Shown in pieces: positions 43,575 to 54,386 of a stretch of DNA of 64,000 nucleotides. Position 1 is the stretch's first letter. Each line of letters begins with the position of its first letter. The stretch comes from Ruegeria faecimaris (GTDB taxonomy: Bacteria > Pseudomonadota > Alphaproteobacteria > Rhodobacterales > Rhodobacteraceae), in the NCBI RefSeq assembly GCF_900182615.1, contig NZ_FXTE01000002.1, positions 1-64,000 on the forward strand. Reading direction: 5' to 3'. Made by a program: the position numbers and the translations under genes. The notes beneath the pieces are model-generated. The model saw only the letters and a program-made list of their open reading frames with translations. It ran no database searches and was not told where the DNA came from.

Positions 43575-44243
43575 TTAGTTCTCCTTCAGGTGTGGCATGG
43601 CTTTACGTAGGTAGTCATAGCCGGTGATCAATGTCAGCGCTGCTGCGATCCACAGCAGCCACAGGCCGATCCGACTGGACCAGAACATCCCTTCAAGATG
43701 CCAGCGCAGGCCGTTCAGGTCGTCTTCCTGCCCGGTCAGAATCTGGTCAATCAGCGTTGGGTCCATGCCGAAGCTGGCCATCACAAAGTAATGCTCGAAG
43801 ATGCCCTGTGAAAACAAGACGGCTATCGCCACCATCTGGGCCGTGGTTTTCCATTTGGCAAGTTTGGTAACTTTCAGCGTTCCAGCCGTATCACCCAGAT
43901 ATTCGCGCAGGCCTGACACAAAGACCTCTCGAAACAGGATCACAGTGGCAGGCAGGACCAGCCACGGCGTCCAGTGTTCGGCCGAATACCCGACCAAGAT
44001 CATCAGCGCGATCACCACCATCGCCTTATCGGCAATCGGGTCCAGCATGGCGCCAATTTTTGTTTCCTGCTTCCACGCTCGTGCCAGATAGCCATCGAAC
44101 CAGTCGGTTAAGGCGGCTGTCAGAAACAGGATCAACGCGAACCAGTCGGCATAGGGCCGGGTGAAATACAAAAACATCACGGCCAGCCCCGGGGCTGCCA
44201 GCAGACGCAGGACGGTCAGAATATTGGGCAGGTTCCACTTCAT
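43575..44243 (-). CDS. pgsA: CDP-diacylglycerol-glycerol-3-phosphate 3-phosphatidyltransferase
   Basis: A 222-residue membrane enzyme with the CDP-alcohol phosphotransferase motif in TDWFDGYLARAWKQETKIG and AMLDPIADKAMV (D-G-x2-A-R-x8-G-x3-D-x3-D). Hydrophobic helices cover most of the rest. It makes phosphatidylglycerol phosphate. It is the first gene of pgsA-moaD-moaE, divergent from the EamA exporter. Confidence 0.92.
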   Translation of the reverse strand: MKWNLPNILTVLRLLAAPGLAVMFLYFTRPYADWFALILFLTAALTDWFDGYLARAWKQETKIGAMLDPIADKAMVVIALMILVGYSAEHWTPWLVLPATVILFREVFVSGLREYLGDTAGTLKVTKLAKWKTTAQMVAIAVLFSQGIFEHYFVMASFGMDPTLIDQILTGQEDDLNGLRWHLEGMFWSSRIGLWLLWIAAALTLITGYDYLRKAMPHLKEN

Positions 44244-44418
44244 GCAGCGGACCCTACATCGCTAAAATCCAACAGAAAAGATAGACAGTCAAAAAACCGT
44301 ACTTGTCCCATGAACTTGGTCAAAGCGCCGCAGGCAGCGCGTGGTGTGTCCATGCCCCTTGGAGTTTGTTCTTTTTGCGGTCAGGTTCACCGCACGTATC
44401 CGGGACAGAAGGCACCTC

Positions 44419-45303
44419 ATGACAGCTCATATACAAACCGATGCCCGGTCAAATCTGACCGGCAGCCTGTGGATGATCGCCGCAATGGCGGGGTTTGCGC
44501 TGGAAGACGCGCTGTTGAAAGCGGCTTCGGGTGCCGTACCGATCTGGCAGGTGATGGTTCTGTTCGGGGTGGGTGGGGCGCTGGTCTTTGCGGCGGTTGC
44601 ACTGGCGCGCGGCACGCAACTGTTTCAGCCGGATGTCCTGTCGCGCCCGATGAAAGTGCGCGTGGTCTTCGAGGTATTCGGACGGTTATTCTATGTCTTA
44701 GCCATTGTGTTGACGCCTTTGTCCTCAGCTACTGTGATTTTGCAGGCCACTCCGTTGGTCGTTGTCGCAGGCGCTGCGCTGATCTTTGGCGAGACAGTTG
44801 GCTGGCGACGGTGGAGCGCGATTCTGATCGGTCTGATTGGCGTTGTAGTCATCCTGCAACCGACCGGAGACAGCTTTTCGGCGCTGTCCATTCTGGCGGT
44901 GCTGGGCATGTTGGGCTTTGCCGGTCGCGATCTGGCCAGCCGCGCAGCCCCGGCGACACTGGGGACCGAGGTTTTGGGCTTTTACGGCTTCCTCAGCATC
45001 ATCGTTGCCGGTTTGGCCTATCGCCTGTGGGAGGACGTGCCAATCGTCCCGCTCGATCTGTACAACGGTCTGTTTCTGACCGGTGCGGTGCTTATGGGTG
45101 TGATGGCCTATGCCTCGCTTATGAAGGCGATGCGGATCGGAGAGGTCTCGGCCGTGACGCCGTTCCGCTATACGCGTCTGCTGTTCGGTATCGGTCTGGG
45201 CGTGTTCCTGTTCGGCGAGCAACTAGACCAGACCATGTGGATCGGCAGCGCGCTGATTGTGGCCTCGGGGCTGTACATCCTTTGGCGCGGGCGGCGGGCC
45301 TAG
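44419..45303 (+). CDS. EamA/DMT-family transporter
   Basis: A 294-residue membrane protein with ten predicted helices in two EamA repeats ([80 protein letters not shown]). Members export metabolites or drugs; the substrate cannot be told. ATG 44419, with GAAGG upstream, is preferred over a longer open frame beginning at 44341. It converges with uvrC, overlapping its stop by four bases. Confidence 0.85.
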   Translation: MTAHIQTDARSNLTGSLWMIAAMAGFALEDALLKAASGAVPIWQVMVLFGVGGALVFAAVALARGTQLFQPDVLSRPMKVRVVFEVFGRLFYVLAIVLTPLSSATVILQATPLVVVAGAALIFGETVGWRRWSAILIGLIGVVVILQPTGDSFSALSILAVLGMLGFAGRDLASRAAPATLGTEVLGFYGFLSIIVAGLAYRLWEDVPIVPLDLYNGLFLTGAVLMGVMAYASLMKAMRIGEVSAVTPFRYTRLLFGIGLGVFLFGEQLDQTMWIGSALIVASGLYILWRGRRA

Positions 45304-47183
45304 CCCTTGTCGTGGAAGAAATCATAGACCTTTTGCGCCAAGCCGGCCGAAATCCCTTCGACCGCTTTCAGATCGGCCAGGTTGGCCCGGCCAACTGCTT
45401 TGGCGCTGCCGAAATGAGCCAACAGGGCACGTTTGCGCGCGGCCCCCACGCCTGGGATTTCATCCAGCGGTGTGGCCCCCACGGCCTTGGCACGCTTGGC
45501 TCGATGGGTGCCGATGGCAAACCGGTGGGCCTCGTCTCTTAGGCGCTGAATGAAATAGAGCACCGGGTCGTTGCGTTTCAGCGCAAAGGGCCTTTGGCCG
45601 GTGCGGTGAAATTCTTCCTTACCATGGTCGCGGTCAACGCCTTTGGCGACACCGATCATGGGGATCTCCTCGACCCCGTGCTGCGCCATAATCTCATGGA
45701 CGGCGCTCACTTGCCCGGCGCCACCGTCAATCAGCAACAGATCGGGCCACATTCCCTTGTCACGGTCGGGATCTTCTTTTTGCAGGCGGGTAAAGCGGCG
45801 GGTCAGCACCTCTTTCATCATGCCAAAGTCGTCACCGGGGGTCAGGTCATCTCCACGAATGTTGAACTTGCGATAGGCATTTTTCATGAAACCTTCGGGG
45901 CCGGCCACGATCATGCCGCCCACGGCATTTGTTCCTTGAATATGCGAGTTGTCGTAGACTTCGATCCGGCTTGGCGGGGCATCCAGATCAAATGCCTCGG
46001 CGATCCCGCGCAACAGTTTGGCCTGGGTGGCACTTTCCGACATCCGCCGGGCCAGGGATTCACGCGCGTTGCGTATGGCCCCTGCGACAAGTTCTTGTTT
46101 CTCACCACGCTGGGGCACAAGGATTTCTACCTTGCGACCGGCTTTTTCTGTCAGCGCCTCTTGCATCAGGTCGGCGTTTTCAATGGCATCTGACAGGATC
46201 AACTGACGGGGTGGTTCCTTGTTGTCGTAGAACTGACCCAGAAACGCCTCCATCACCTCGGCGGCTGACACATCTGCCCCGACGCGGGGATAGAAGTCCT
46301 TGTTGCCCCAGTTCTGGTTGGCGCGGATGAAGAACACCTGAACGCAAGCCTGCCCACTGTCCATATACAAGCCGATCACATCCGCCTCGGCCACACCGCG
46401 CGGGTTAATGCCTTGCGAGGTCTGCACCTGCGTCAGCGCCCGGATGCGATCGCGCAGGCCAGCGGCGCGTTCAAACTCCATCGCCTCAGACGCGGCCATC
46501 ATCTGTTCGGCCAGCTCCTCTTGCACTTTGGTCGACCGGCCTGACAGGAATCGTTCCGCATCCTTGACGCTTTCACGGTAATCCCGATCCGAGATCAACC
46601 CGACACAAGGCCCAGAACACCGCTTGATCTGATAGAGCAGGCAGGGACGGGTGCGGCTTTCGAACATCGAGTCAGAACAGTTGCGCAGCAGGAAGGCCTT
46701 TTGCAGCTGGTTCAGGGTTCGGTTCACGGCACCCGCGCTGGCGAAGGGGCCGAAATACGCGCCCTTTTCCTTTTTTGCTCCCCGATGCTTTTTGATCTGT
46801 GGAAAGACATGGTCCTTTGCCACCAGAATATTGGGAAAGCTTTTGTCGTCGCGCAGCAGCACGTTGTATTTCGGTTTGAGCTGCTTAATCAGGTTCTGTT
46901 CAAGCAGCAGCGCCTCGGTCTCGGTCCGGGTCGTCAGGAACATCATCGAGGCCGTGGCCGCAATCATCCGCTCGATCCGGCCAGAGTGTCCCGGTCTTGT
47001 ATAGTTCGACACCCGTGCCTTCAGATTGCGCGCCTTGCCGACGTAAAGAACCCGGCTGTCCGCATCCAGCATCCTGTACACGCCAGGTGAACTGTCGAGC
47101 GTTTTCGCATATCGCTGGATGCAGGCGTATCCTGTCGACTGGGCGTCATTCTGAGAGCTGTTGGTGTCGTCTTGAGAGGTCAT
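45300..47183 (-). CDS. uvrC: UvrABC excinuclease subunit C
   Basis: About 627 residues. The N-terminal GIY-YIG nuclease is in [20 protein letters not shown] near residue 32. The UVR motif follows near residue 215, then the RNase-H-like second nuclease ([20 protein letters not shown] and [14 protein letters not shown]). Tandem helix-hairpin-helix motifs close it ([39 protein letters not shown]). It makes the dual incisions in nucleotide excision repair. ATG 47183 and ATG 47210 are both possible; neither has a strong ribosome site. Confidence 0.93.
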   Translation of the reverse strand: MTSQDDTNSSQNDAQSTGYACIQRYAKTLDSSPGVYRMLDADSRVLYVGKARNLKARVSNYTRPGHSGRIERMIAATASMMFLTTRTETEALLLEQNLIKQLKPKYNVLLRDDKSFPNILVAKDHVFPQIKKHRGAKKEKGAYFGPFASAGAVNRTLNQLQKAFLLRNCSDSMFESRTRPCLLYQIKRCSGPCVGLISDRDYRESVKDAERFLSGRSTKVQEELAEQMMAASEAMEFERAAGLRDRIRALTQVQTSQGINPRGVAEADVIGLYMDSGQACVQVFFIRANQNWGNKDFYPRVGADVSAAEVMEAFLGQFYDNKEPPRQLILSDAIENADLMQEALTEKAGRKVEILVPQRGEKQELVAGAIRNARESLARRMSESATQAKLLRGIAEAFDLDAPPSRIEVYDNSHIQGTNAVGGMIVAGPEGFMKNAYRKFNIRGDDLTPGDDFGMMKEVLTRRFTRLQKEDPDRDKGMWPDLLLIDGGAGQVSAVHEIMAQHGVEEIPMIGVAKGVDRDHGKEEFHRTGQRPFALKRNDPVLYFIQRLRDEAHRFAIGTHRAKRAKAVGATPLDEIPGVGAARKRALLAHFGSAKAVGRANLADLKAVEGISAGLAQKVYDFFHDKG

Positions 47184-47473
47184 GGCCAAAATATGTGATT
47201 CTTTGACCATGGCTGCAATCTTGAGCGCTTCAGATCAAGGGAAAACAAATCCACGTATTCTGTGGATAACTGTGCAGATAACTTTTGTGGGGCTTGAATT
47301 TTCCCTTGTTTCATTAAGGATTCCTTGATTTGCTTAAAAAATAGGCACATATGTAGTCTATTGAATTTAAACAGTAAAAATTTCTACACATGGCAAGTGT
47401 ATGAAAAAAAAGACATTTTTGTAACGGATTGATAACAGAAATGAGAGCGGTGCAAAACTTCCAGCACCAAACG
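47184..47473. other. AT-rich gap upstream of uvrC
   Basis: About 290 bases, markedly more AT-rich than the surroundings (especially 47280-47460), with many A/T runs and no open frame of interest. It should contain the uvrC promoter and the 3' end of the SDR transcript. I found no clear hairpin terminator. Confidence 0.4.
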
Positions 47474-48253
47474 TTATTCCACGCCCAGAACATCCGGTGT
47501 CTGCCACCCCAAATGCTGTCCGCCATCCACGCAGAGAATCTGGCCGGTGACCGCATGAGCATCCAGGAAATACCCAAGTGCAGCGGTGATGTCAGAGGGG
47601 TTTGACCCACGTTCCAGAATGGTGTTGGCGCGCTGTGCTTTGAAGTGATCTTCGGATTGCCTGTGACCCTGCATCGTCGGTCCCGGTCCGATGGCATTGA
47701 CGCGGATCGCCGGGGTTAGCGCCTGAGCCGCAGTACGGGTCAACGCCCATAGCCCCATTTTGGCGACGGTGTAGGACATGAATTCGGGCGTCAGTTTGCG
47801 GACCCGCATGTCGACCATATTAACAATCAGGCCCGTTGCCAGCGGCTCTCCTGCATCATCGGTTTCAGGTTCCAGACCCTGTTCAGCCATCGCCTGAGTC
47901 AAAACAAATGGCGCCCGCAGGTTGCTGTTCATGTGGCGGTCCCAGCTTTGCCGTGTGGCCGTGTGGATGTTGTCGTATTCAAATATCGAAGCGTTGTTGA
48001 CCAGACAGGTAATGGGTCCGCCCAGCGCCTCGGATGCGCGTGGCAGCAGGGCAGCCACGCTTGCTTCTTCTAACAGGTCGGCCTGCAGAGCTACTGCATC
48101 GCAGCCCAGGGCCCTGATTTCAGCGACAACCTTAGATGCCTCTTGTTCAGAGGAGGCGTAATGGACTGCCACGTCGTAGCCACGCCCGGCCAGATAAAGG
48201 GCCATTGCCCTACCAAGGCGAATTCCGGCACCGGTAACTAGGGCTCGGGTCAT
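47474..48253 (-). CDS. SDR oxidoreductase with pteridine-reductase-like active site
   Basis: A 259-residue short-chain dehydrogenase. The N-terminal TGAGIRLGRAMALYLAGRG resembles the TGxxxRxG form of PTR1/FolM proteins; LVNNASIFEYDN and the SYTVAK Tyr-Lys pair follow. Thirteen residues before the Tyr, where most SDRs have Ser, there is Asp (NMVDMR), matching the Asp-Tyr-Lys site of pteridine reductase. A FolM-like dihydromonapterin/dihydrofolate reductase role is likely but unproven. It is separated by 16 bases from the antiporter gene upstream. Confidence 0.75.
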   Translation of the reverse strand: MTRALVTGAGIRLGRAMALYLAGRGYDVAVHYASSEQEASKVVAEIRALGCDAVALQADLLEEASVAALLPRASEALGGPITCLVNNASIFEYDNIHTATRQSWDRHMNSNLRAPFVLTQAMAEQGLEPETDDAGEPLATGLIVNMVDMRVRKLTPEFMSYTVAKMGLWALTRTAAQALTPAIRVNAIGPGPTMQGHRQSEDHFKAQRANTILERGSNPSDITAALGYFLDAHAVTGQILCVDGGQHLGWQTPDVLGVE

Positions 48254-48269
48254 GCGGCCTCTCTTTGTG

Positions 48270-49232
48270 TCACACCAACAAGGAAATAACGTAAACCGCG
48301 TAAAGGCTTGTCAACAGAATTCCCCATCCGCGGGTGATATCCCGTTTGAAAAATACAAAGGGGACCAAAAGGAGTGATGCGCCCAGCATGACCCAAAGAT
48401 CAAATCGCAGGAATTCTGGATCAACAGGAATGCGCCCAAACAGGGTTGCAATGCCGACAATGGCCAACAGATTGAACATGTTGGACCCGATAACATTGCC
48501 CAATGCGACATCGGCTTGTCGGCGCAGTGCAGCCATAACAGTGGTCGCCAGTTCCGGCAGGGAAGTTCCCACCGCTATAAGTGTCAGTCCGATTACAGTC
48601 TCGCTGACGCCGTAAGTGCGGGCAATGATTGTAGCGTTGTCGACCAGAAGATGTGCGCCCATCGGCAGGCCTATCAGTCCGAGCACCAGGTAGACTGAAA
48701 TCTTCCAATAGGGCATGTCTGGATCGGCTTCTTCCAGGCCATCAAAATCGTCATCCTCGGCGCAGGCTTTGCCACAGGCCTTGCGATGGGCATGGGCTTC
48801 TCTGAAGGCGGTCCATAGAACAAAGCTGAGAGCAGCCAGCAAAATCGCGCCGCTGAACAGGTTGAACACGCCGCAGAAGGCAAGGCCGATGAACAGAACT
48901 GTTGCCAGCAACATGAACACATAGTTCTTGCGGCTGTCACATTCGCTGGTGTGCAGCGTGGCAAGCAGCGCAGGCAGGCCCAGCACCAGCAGGATATTGG
49001 CCGTGTTCGACCCCACAACGTTACCCAGGGCGATGCCCGGTGCGTTTTCCTTAATTGCACTGATTGCAATCAGAAGTTCTGGCGCCGAGGTGCCGAATGC
49101 CACGATCGTCAAACTAACGATCAACGCCGGTACTCCAATCCGCAGGCTGAGGTTCACGGCACCGCGTACCAGCGCATCACCCGCCAGCAACAGGATCAAC
49201 AAACCGAGACCGGATAACAGCCATGCCGTCAT
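48270..49232 (-). CDS. Calcium/sodium antiporter (CaCA family)
   Basis: A 320-residue YrbG-type exchanger with ten predicted helices and two alpha repeats: VAFGTSAPELLIAISA with GNVVGSNTANILLVLG, and AVGTSLPELATTVMAA with GNVIGSNMFNLLAIVG. The central loop is unusually acidic (EDDDFDGLEEADPDMP near residue 155), suggesting ion sensing. It overlaps the small zinc-ribbon gene by ATGA. Confidence 0.9.
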   Translation of the reverse strand: MTAWLLSGLGLLILLLAGDALVRGAVNLSLRIGVPALIVSLTIVAFGTSAPELLIAISAIKENAPGIALGNVVGSNTANILLVLGLPALLATLHTSECDSRKNYVFMLLATVLFIGLAFCGVFNLFSGAILLAALSFVLWTAFREAHAHRKACGKACAEDDDFDGLEEADPDMPYWKISVYLVLGLIGLPMGAHLLVDNATIIARTYGVSETVIGLTLIAVGTSLPELATTVMAALRRQADVALGNVIGSNMFNLLAIVGIATLFGRIPVDPEFLRFDLWVMLGASLLLVPFVFFKRDITRGWGILLTSLYAVYVISLLV

Positions 49233-49399
49233 GCGCGGCCTCCTTTTTCGCAGGCACAGGGACCTTTACCGATCCTGAACCGATGACAGCGCGGGCATCT
49301 TGCGGATTGTAGTTTTTTCTGCCCCGGGAACCGCAGTTTGCCGAACATTGCCAGGACGCCCATGGCAATCAAAAAGAGGGTCACGATCTTGATAATCAC
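49229..49399 (-). CDS. Small membrane protein with zinc-ribbon tail
   Basis: A 56-residue protein. One N-terminal helix (IIKIVTLFLIAMGVLAMFG) precedes a basic linker and a four-Cys tail CPRCHRFRIGKGPCAC that could bind zinc. The start is GTG 49399, directly after the S49 peptidase stop (TAACGTG), and the end overlaps the antiporter start by ATGA. The tight packing argues that it is real. Function unknown; it could be an adaptor for the peptidase or the antiporter. Confidence 0.6.
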   Translation of the reverse strand: MIIKIVTLFLIAMGVLAMFGKLRFPGQKKLQSARCPRCHRFRIGKGPCACEKGGRA

Positions 49400-49400
49400 G

Positions 49401-50198
49401 TTACAAACCGAAACGTGCGTATGCGGCACGCTCCTCAAGTCCGGCAACCGCGTCCTGTGCCAAGGAGGCGCCGAACCGTGACCAGAATGGCTTGCGCAGC
49501 CCGTAACGGCGGAATTTTACTTTATCGCCAAACCGGTCCTGCATTTTGGGTTTGAGATGAGCGATGCCGTCGATCAGGCCAAGTTCATGCGCGCGGCGTG
49601 CCAGCCAGACTTCGCCAGTGAACAGATCAGCACCCGTTTCAAGCTTTGCCCCGCGTCGTGCTTTGACATGAGCAGTGAAGTTCTCGTGGATATCGCGTAA
49701 CAGGCCTTCAAGCCTTGCGACATCTTCAGGTTTTTCCGGGGCAAAGGGATCCAACATGGATTTCGAATGGCCCGCCGTGTGCACTCGCCGTTCGAAACCC
49801 TGCCTCTCAAGGAAAAGATGTGCGCCGAACCCCGAAGAGATCACGCCAATCGAACCCAGTACCGAACTGTCATCGGCGTAAATCTCATCAGCAGCCGCTG
49901 CCAACCAATAGCCACCCGAAGCTGCCACATCCTCGACAAATGCGAAGACGGGAACATCCAGTTCTTTCGACAGACGCTGAATGCGCGCACCGATCAATGA
50001 ACTTTGGACCGGGGATCCGCCGGGCGAGTTGACTTCAAGCGCGACGGCGGCAGGTTTGCCTTTGCGAAATGCTTTTTCGAGAACCGGTGCCAGAGTTGTG
50101 TCAGACATCGACCCGCGCCCGGACATGCCGATTGCACCCGATAAGCGCACGACCGAAACGGTTGGCTGTTTTTTGAGAAACGGCAGGCTGACCTTCAT
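49401..50198 (-). CDS. S49-family serine peptidase (SppA/SohB-like)
   Basis: A 265-residue protease of the SppA/SohB family. Core motifs are AVALEVNSPGGSPVQSSLIG, the catalytic-Ser segment VAASGGYWLAAAADEIYAD and SVLGSIGVISSGFG, with a downstream Lys in AGHSKSMLDPF. It would cleave signal peptides or membrane peptides; no strong signal or anchor is seen at its own N-terminus. ATG 50198 begins the conserved part, though the ribosome site is weak. It is the first gene of the peptidase, zinc-ribbon, antiporter unit. Confidence 0.88.
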   Translation of the reverse strand: MKVSLPFLKKQPTVSVVRLSGAIGMSGRGSMSDTTLAPVLEKAFRKGKPAAVALEVNSPGGSPVQSSLIGARIQRLSKELDVPVFAFVEDVAASGGYWLAAAADEIYADDSSVLGSIGVISSGFGAHLFLERQGFERRVHTAGHSKSMLDPFAPEKPEDVARLEGLLRDIHENFTAHVKARRGAKLETGADLFTGEVWLARRAHELGLIDGIAHLKPKMQDRFGDKVKFRRYGLRKPFWSRFGASLAQDAVAGLEERAAYARFGL

Positions 50199-50311
50199 GG
50201 GTGCCGATGTAGAGTGCGCCCACGCGGTAAACAAGGGAGCGGCTGACCGTTATCGGTCGCGTGAACGTATTTACTGAAGGTGATGGGCAAAAATGCAACG
50301 CCGTCCATGGC

Positions 50312-51073
50312 CTAACTCCGGATGCGCCAGCCAGTTTTGAAGATCCATCCGATGATGCCCAGACACACGCCGGTAAACGCCAGTATGGCTAAAAGGCTGA
50401 ACATGATCGGCACATCGGCCAGGCCGTAAAACGACCAGCGAAAGCCCGAGATCAGATAGACGACCGGGTTGAACAGGGTGATGGTCTGCCACAGCGGGGG
50501 CAACATCGAAATCGAATAAAAGGTACCGCCCAGAAAGATCAGCGGTGTCACCACGAGTTGCGGAACCAAAGACATCTGCTCGAAATTGCTGGCCCAGATG
50601 CCGATGATGAAGCCCAGCAAGGAAAAGCTGAGGCAGGTCAGGACTAGAAATGTCGCCATGGCAAGCGGGTGTTCAATACGCAAATCCACAAAGAATGCAG
50701 AGGTCACAAGGATCACGACACCCACAAACAGCGATTTTGTCGCTGCCGCTCCGACATAGCCGATGACGATCTCGATGAAATTCACCGGCGCCGAAAGAAG
50801 CTCATATATCGTTCCCAGAAACTTTGGGAAATAGATCCCGAAAGAGGCGTTCGAGATCGACAGCGTCACAACAGATAACATGACCAGCCCCGGAACGATG
50901 AACGCCCCATAGGATACGCCTTCGACCTCTTGTATGCGGCTGCCAATCGCCGTGCCAAAGACAACGAAATACAGCGATGTCGACAGGACCGGAGATATGA
51001 AGCTTTGCGCAAGGGTGCGGAAGAACCGGGCCATTTCGAACCGGTAGATGGCAGTAATGGCGGACCAGTTCAT
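50312..51073 (-). CDS. ABC-2 type exporter permease
   Basis: A 253-residue membrane protein with six helices ([55 protein letters not shown]) and the ABC-2 motif region [18 protein letters not shown]. It is homologous to YadH/NodJ-type permeases. It pairs with the ATPase gene just upstream (ATGA overlap). The substrate is unknown; drug, polysaccharide or lipid export are all possible. Confidence 0.88.
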   Translation of the reverse strand: MNWSAITAIYRFEMARFFRTLAQSFISPVLSTSLYFVVFGTAIGSRIQEVEGVSYGAFIVPGLVMLSVVTLSISNASFGIYFPKFLGTIYELLSAPVNFIEIVIGYVGAAATKSLFVGVVILVTSAFFVDLRIEHPLAMATFLVLTCLSFSLLGFIIGIWASNFEQMSLVPQLVVTPLIFLGGTFYSISMLPPLWQTITLFNPVVYLISGFRWSFYGLADVPIMFSLLAILAFTGVCLGIIGWIFKTGWRIRS

Positions 51074-51999
51074 GTGGCTTCTCCCGACACCATATTGACA
51101 AAGATCTCTTCAAGGCTGGACTGACGCGTTTGTACATCGCGTAAAATCAGCCCGGCCTCGGCCACATCGTTCAACAGGGTGGTGATGCCAGTGCGGTCGG
51201 CGTTTGTGTCGTAGGTATAAACCAGCGCGTCACCCTTGCCATTCAGTTTGAGATTGTGTGCGGCCAGACTGTCGGGGACGGTTTGAATGGGCTGGGTCAG
51301 CATGACTTCGATCTGCTTCTTTCCCATCTGCGCCATCAAAGTGTCTTTGTCCTGAACCAGTAGCAGTTCACCCTTGTCGATGACGCCGACACGGTCGGCA
51401 ATGGCCTCGGCCTCTTCGATATAGTGGGTGGTTAGAATGATGGTGACACCGGCCTGCTTCAACTCGGCCACGATTTCCCACATGTCTTTGCGCAGTTCGA
51501 CATCAACACCTGCGGTCGGCTCGTCCAGAAACAGAACACGCGGCTCGTGTGCCAGCGCTTTTGCGATCAGAACCCGACGTTTCATACCGCCCGATAGTTC
51601 TTTGATCGCGTTTTTGCGTTTTTCCCACAAAGACAATTTGCGCAGAATTTCTTCGATACGTGCGTTGTTCTGCCCAAGCCCGAACAGCCCGCGCGACAAT
51701 CGCACAGTGTTCCAGACCTTTTCAAAGGGTTCGAGCGCGATTTCCTGCGGAACCAAACCGATCATCCGGCGTGCTGCGCGAAAATCAGTCTGGATATCGT
51801 GGCCGCCGACGGTCACGCTTCCTGAGGTTGGCGTCGTTATTCCACACACCGTCGAAATCAGCGTGGTCTTGCCTGCACCGTTGGGACCCAGAAGAGCCAG
51901 GATTTCTCCCTGCTCGATGTCCAGAGACACGCCCTTTAGCGCCTCAAAACCTCCGGCATAGGACTTTCGCAAATCCCTGATGGACAGAATTGTTGTCAT
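51070..51999 (-). CDS. ABC exporter ATP-binding protein
   Basis: A 309-residue ATPase. Walker A is [18 protein letters not shown] near residue 37, the signature [18 protein letters not shown], Walker [19 protein letters not shown], and the H-loop [15 protein letters not shown]. The C-terminal extension (about residues 230-309) is typical of YadG/NodI-type ATPases. ATG 51999 is preceded by GGGGGAGG. It forms an exporter with the permease encoded next. Confidence 0.9.
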   Translation of the reverse strand: MTTILSIRDLRKSYAGGFEALKGVSLDIEQGEILALLGPNGAGKTTLISTVCGITTPTSGSVTVGGHDIQTDFRAARRMIGLVPQEIALEPFEKVWNTVRLSRGLFGLGQNNARIEEILRKLSLWEKRKNAIKELSGGMKRRVLIAKALAHEPRVLFLDEPTAGVDVELRKDMWEIVAELKQAGVTIILTTHYIEEAEAIADRVGVIDKGELLLVQDKDTLMAQMGKKQIEVMLTQPIQTVPDSLAAHNLKLNGKGDALVYTYDTNADRTGITTLLNDVAEAGLILRDVQTRQSSLEEIFVNMVSGEAT

Positions 52000-52153
52000 G
52001 CGCCTCCCCCGTTCTGGCGGCGACACTACCCTGCGAGTTAGCCACAGAACAGGCCCAATTCACACATTTTGCTCAGCTTTCCAATTGGCCTTTCCAGTCC
52101 GGGCTTGCATTTCCTGGCTGGCCCCGAAACCCTGCGCGGGCAGGAGGACTGGT

Positions 52154-53248
52154 ATGTTAAGTGGAATTCGGATCATCGAAATCGAGGGCTTGGGCCCCGG
52201 TCCCTTTGCCGCCATGCTGTTGGCCGATCTCGGTGCAGATGTGATCACCATCCACCGCAAGGGGCAGGCCGCGACTCCGGGCATGCCCGAACAGTCAGTT
52301 CTGGATCGGGGTAAGCGCTCGATCAGCCTGAACCTCAAAGACCCGGCCGATCTGGATGTGGCCCGGCGCCTGATCGCCACGGCTGATGCACTGATCGAAG
52401 GGTTTCGACCCGGTGTGATGGAAAAGCTGGGCCTTGGCCCTGATATCTGTCGCGATCTGAACCCAAAGCTGATTTATGGCCGTATGACGGGTTGGGGACA
52501 GGACGGCCCCTTGTCCAAGAATGCCGGGCACGATCTGAACTATATCGCACTGTCCGGGGCGCTTTGGTATGCGTCGCAACCGGACCAACCGCCGCAAACC
52601 CCGGCCACTTTGGTGGGTGATATCGGTGGCGGTGCCATGTATCTGGTCGCGGGCATTCTGGCCGGATTGCTGAATGCGGCACGCACAGGAAAGGGCACGG
52701 TCGTGGACGCCGCTATTTATGACGGCTCGGCCCATATGATGAACCTGCTGATGAGCCTGCGCCAAACCGGAAACCTGTCAGATACGCGCGGACACAGCCT
52801 TCTGGACGGTCCCCATTGGAGCCGAACCTATGCCTGCTCTGATGGTGGATTTGTGGCGGTGCAGTGCCTGGAGCCGAAATTTTATGCCGAGTTCCTGCAG
52901 ATATTGGACCTGTCTGGCGATCCCGAATTTCGGCAGCAATATGATGCTTCCACCTGGCCCGCGCTGACCCGGCGGCTGGCTGAAATCTTTGCTGGCAAAC
53001 CACGTGATCATTGGGCGGCGCTGTTTGCAGCAAGTGACGCCTGTGTTGCACCGGTGCTCAACCCGTCCGAGGCGCAGAACCATGCCATGAACACAGCACG
53101 CCAGACCTGGCTTGCCCCCGACGGTATGCTACAGGCCGCCGCCGCGCCGCGGTTTTCCGAGCGGGAGTGGAAGCCCAGACCCAGCCCGCGCCGCGGAGAT
53201 CATACACAAGACATACTGACCGAGCTGGACGCCCGACCCAAAGCCTAG
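52154..53248 (+). CDS. CaiB/BaiF family CoA-transferase, alpha-methylacyl-CoA racemase-like
   Basis: A 364-residue class III CoA-transferase fold. It has [20 protein letters not shown] near the start, [14 protein letters not shown] and the catalytic segment [13 protein letters not shown] (His/Asp of alpha-methylacyl-CoA racemase). The absence of linked partner genes and closeness to AMACR suggest racemisation of 2-methyl-branched acyl-CoAs in fatty acid or sterol breakdown. ATG 52154 follows GCAGGAGG. Its TAG overlaps the hemE TAG on the opposite strand (shared CTAG). Confidence 0.85.
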   Translation: MLSGIRIIEIEGLGPGPFAAMLLADLGADVITIHRKGQAATPGMPEQSVLDRGKRSISLNLKDPADLDVARRLIATADALIEGFRPGVMEKLGLGPDICRDLNPKLIYGRMTGWGQDGPLSKNAGHDLNYIALSGALWYASQPDQPPQTPATLVGDIGGGAMYLVAGILAGLLNAARTGKGTVVDAAIYDGSAHMMNLLMSLRQTGNLSDTRGHSLLDGPHWSRTYACSDGGFVAVQCLEPKFYAEFLQILDLSGDPEFRQQYDASTWPALTRRLAEIFAGKPRDHWAALFAASDACVAPVLNPSEAQNHAMNTARQTWLAPDGMLQAAAAPRFSEREWKPRPSPRRGDHTQDILTELDARPKA

Positions 53249-54279
53249 CGGTTGCGCACTGCGTCGATCATACGCTGAACGTTGTCGGGATCGGCATCGG
53301 GCGTGATGCCATGACCCAGATTGAAGATATGCGGCCCTTTGGAGAATGCATCGACAATCCGCCGGGTCTCGTCCACCAGCGCTTGACCGCCGGTCACCAT
53401 ATGCGACGACGCCAGATTGCCCTGTACGCAACCATCCACCTGGACATGCTCGGCGCCCCATTCCGGCGAGACCGAATTGTCCAACGCGACGCAATCAACC
53501 CCCGTGGTTTTGGCGAACCCGATATAGCCATCTCCGGCCTCTCGCGGGAATCCGATCACCGGGATGCCGGGGTGACGTTCCTTGATGGCCTGGGTGATTA
53601 CGCGGCACGGCTCGACCGCATATTTGCGGAACGCCTCACCCTTCAGCGATCCGGCCCAGCTGTCGAATATCTTGACTACCTCGGCCCCGGCCTCGATCTG
53701 GGCTGAAAGATATTCGATCGTGGCCAGCGTGATCCGGTCCAGCAATGCTTCGAACAGCGCAGTATTCCCCTCGCGCAGCGCATGGGCGGGGCCTTGATCC
53801 GGGGTGCCGCGTCCGGCGATCATGTAGGTCGCCACTGTCCACGGGGCGCCAGCAAAACCGATCAAGGTTGTCTCGGATGGCAATTCCCGTGACAGGATGC
53901 GCACTGTCTCATAGACTGGCGAGAGTGTTTCGTGGATATCCTCGACCGATTTCAGCGCATCAAACTCGGATTGTTGCGTGATAGTCGACAAACGCGGGCC
54001 TTCACCGGTGACAAACCAAAGATCCGCACCCAGCGCCTGTGGTACCAGCAGGATATCCGCAAACAGGATAGCTGCATCGAACCCATAGCGACGGATCGGC
54101 TGCAATGTGACCTCGGCCGCAAGCTCGGGATTGTAGCACAGCGACAGGAAATCCCCGGCCTGCGCGCGCGTTGCACGATATTCTGGCAGATACCGCCCGG
54201 CCTGGCGCATCATCCAGATCGGAGGCACATCCTGCACCTGTCCTGCCAATGCCCGCAGCAGTTTCTTTGTTTCGGCCAT
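53245..54279 (-). CDS. hemE: Uroporphyrinogen decarboxylase
   Basis: A 344-residue enzyme of normal length. The N-terminal signature [17 protein letters not shown] has the catalytic Arg, with [14 protein letters not shown] (Asp) and the second signature region [17 protein letters not shown]. It makes coproporphyrinogen III on the way to heme. ATG 54279 is chosen at [11 protein letters not shown], with GGGGG upstream. It is divergent from hemC, with about 107 bases between the starts. Confidence 0.95.
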   Translation of the reverse strand: MAETKKLLRALAGQVQDVPPIWMMRQAGRYLPEYRATRAQAGDFLSLCYNPELAAEVTLQPIRRYGFDAAILFADILLVPQALGADLWFVTGEGPRLSTITQQSEFDALKSVEDIHETLSPVYETVRILSRELPSETTLIGFAGAPWTVATYMIAGRGTPDQGPAHALREGNTALFEALLDRITLATIEYLSAQIEAGAEVVKIFDSWAGSLKGEAFRKYAVEPCRVITQAIKERHPGIPVIGFPREAGDGYIGFAKTTGVDCVALDNSVSPEWGAEHVQVDGCVQGNLASSHMVTGGQALVDETRRIVDAFSKGPHIFNLGHGITPDADPDNVQRMIDAVRNR

Positions 54280-54386
54280 CTGTGCCCCCAATCGTCTGGT
54301 TTGTGGCAACGGGTCTTCCTTCGGCGGCAATTTGTCAAGCTCTGCCCCCATTGTCAGGGCAATGTGACGCGACTAAAGCTGTGTCC

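Noticed and set aside
44310..45542. A 410-codon plus-strand frame across the EamA gene and the end of uvrC
   Set aside because: Out of frame with the ten-helix transporter and antisense to the conserved HhH end of uvrC; the translation is Arg/Cys-rich noise.
47300..47340. A TTGAT-N4-TTAAA sequence near 47.3 kb resembling an Fnr box
   Set aside because: One half-site is poor, the region is AT-rich so weak matches are expected, and the nearest gene (uvrC) has no reason to be in the regulon.
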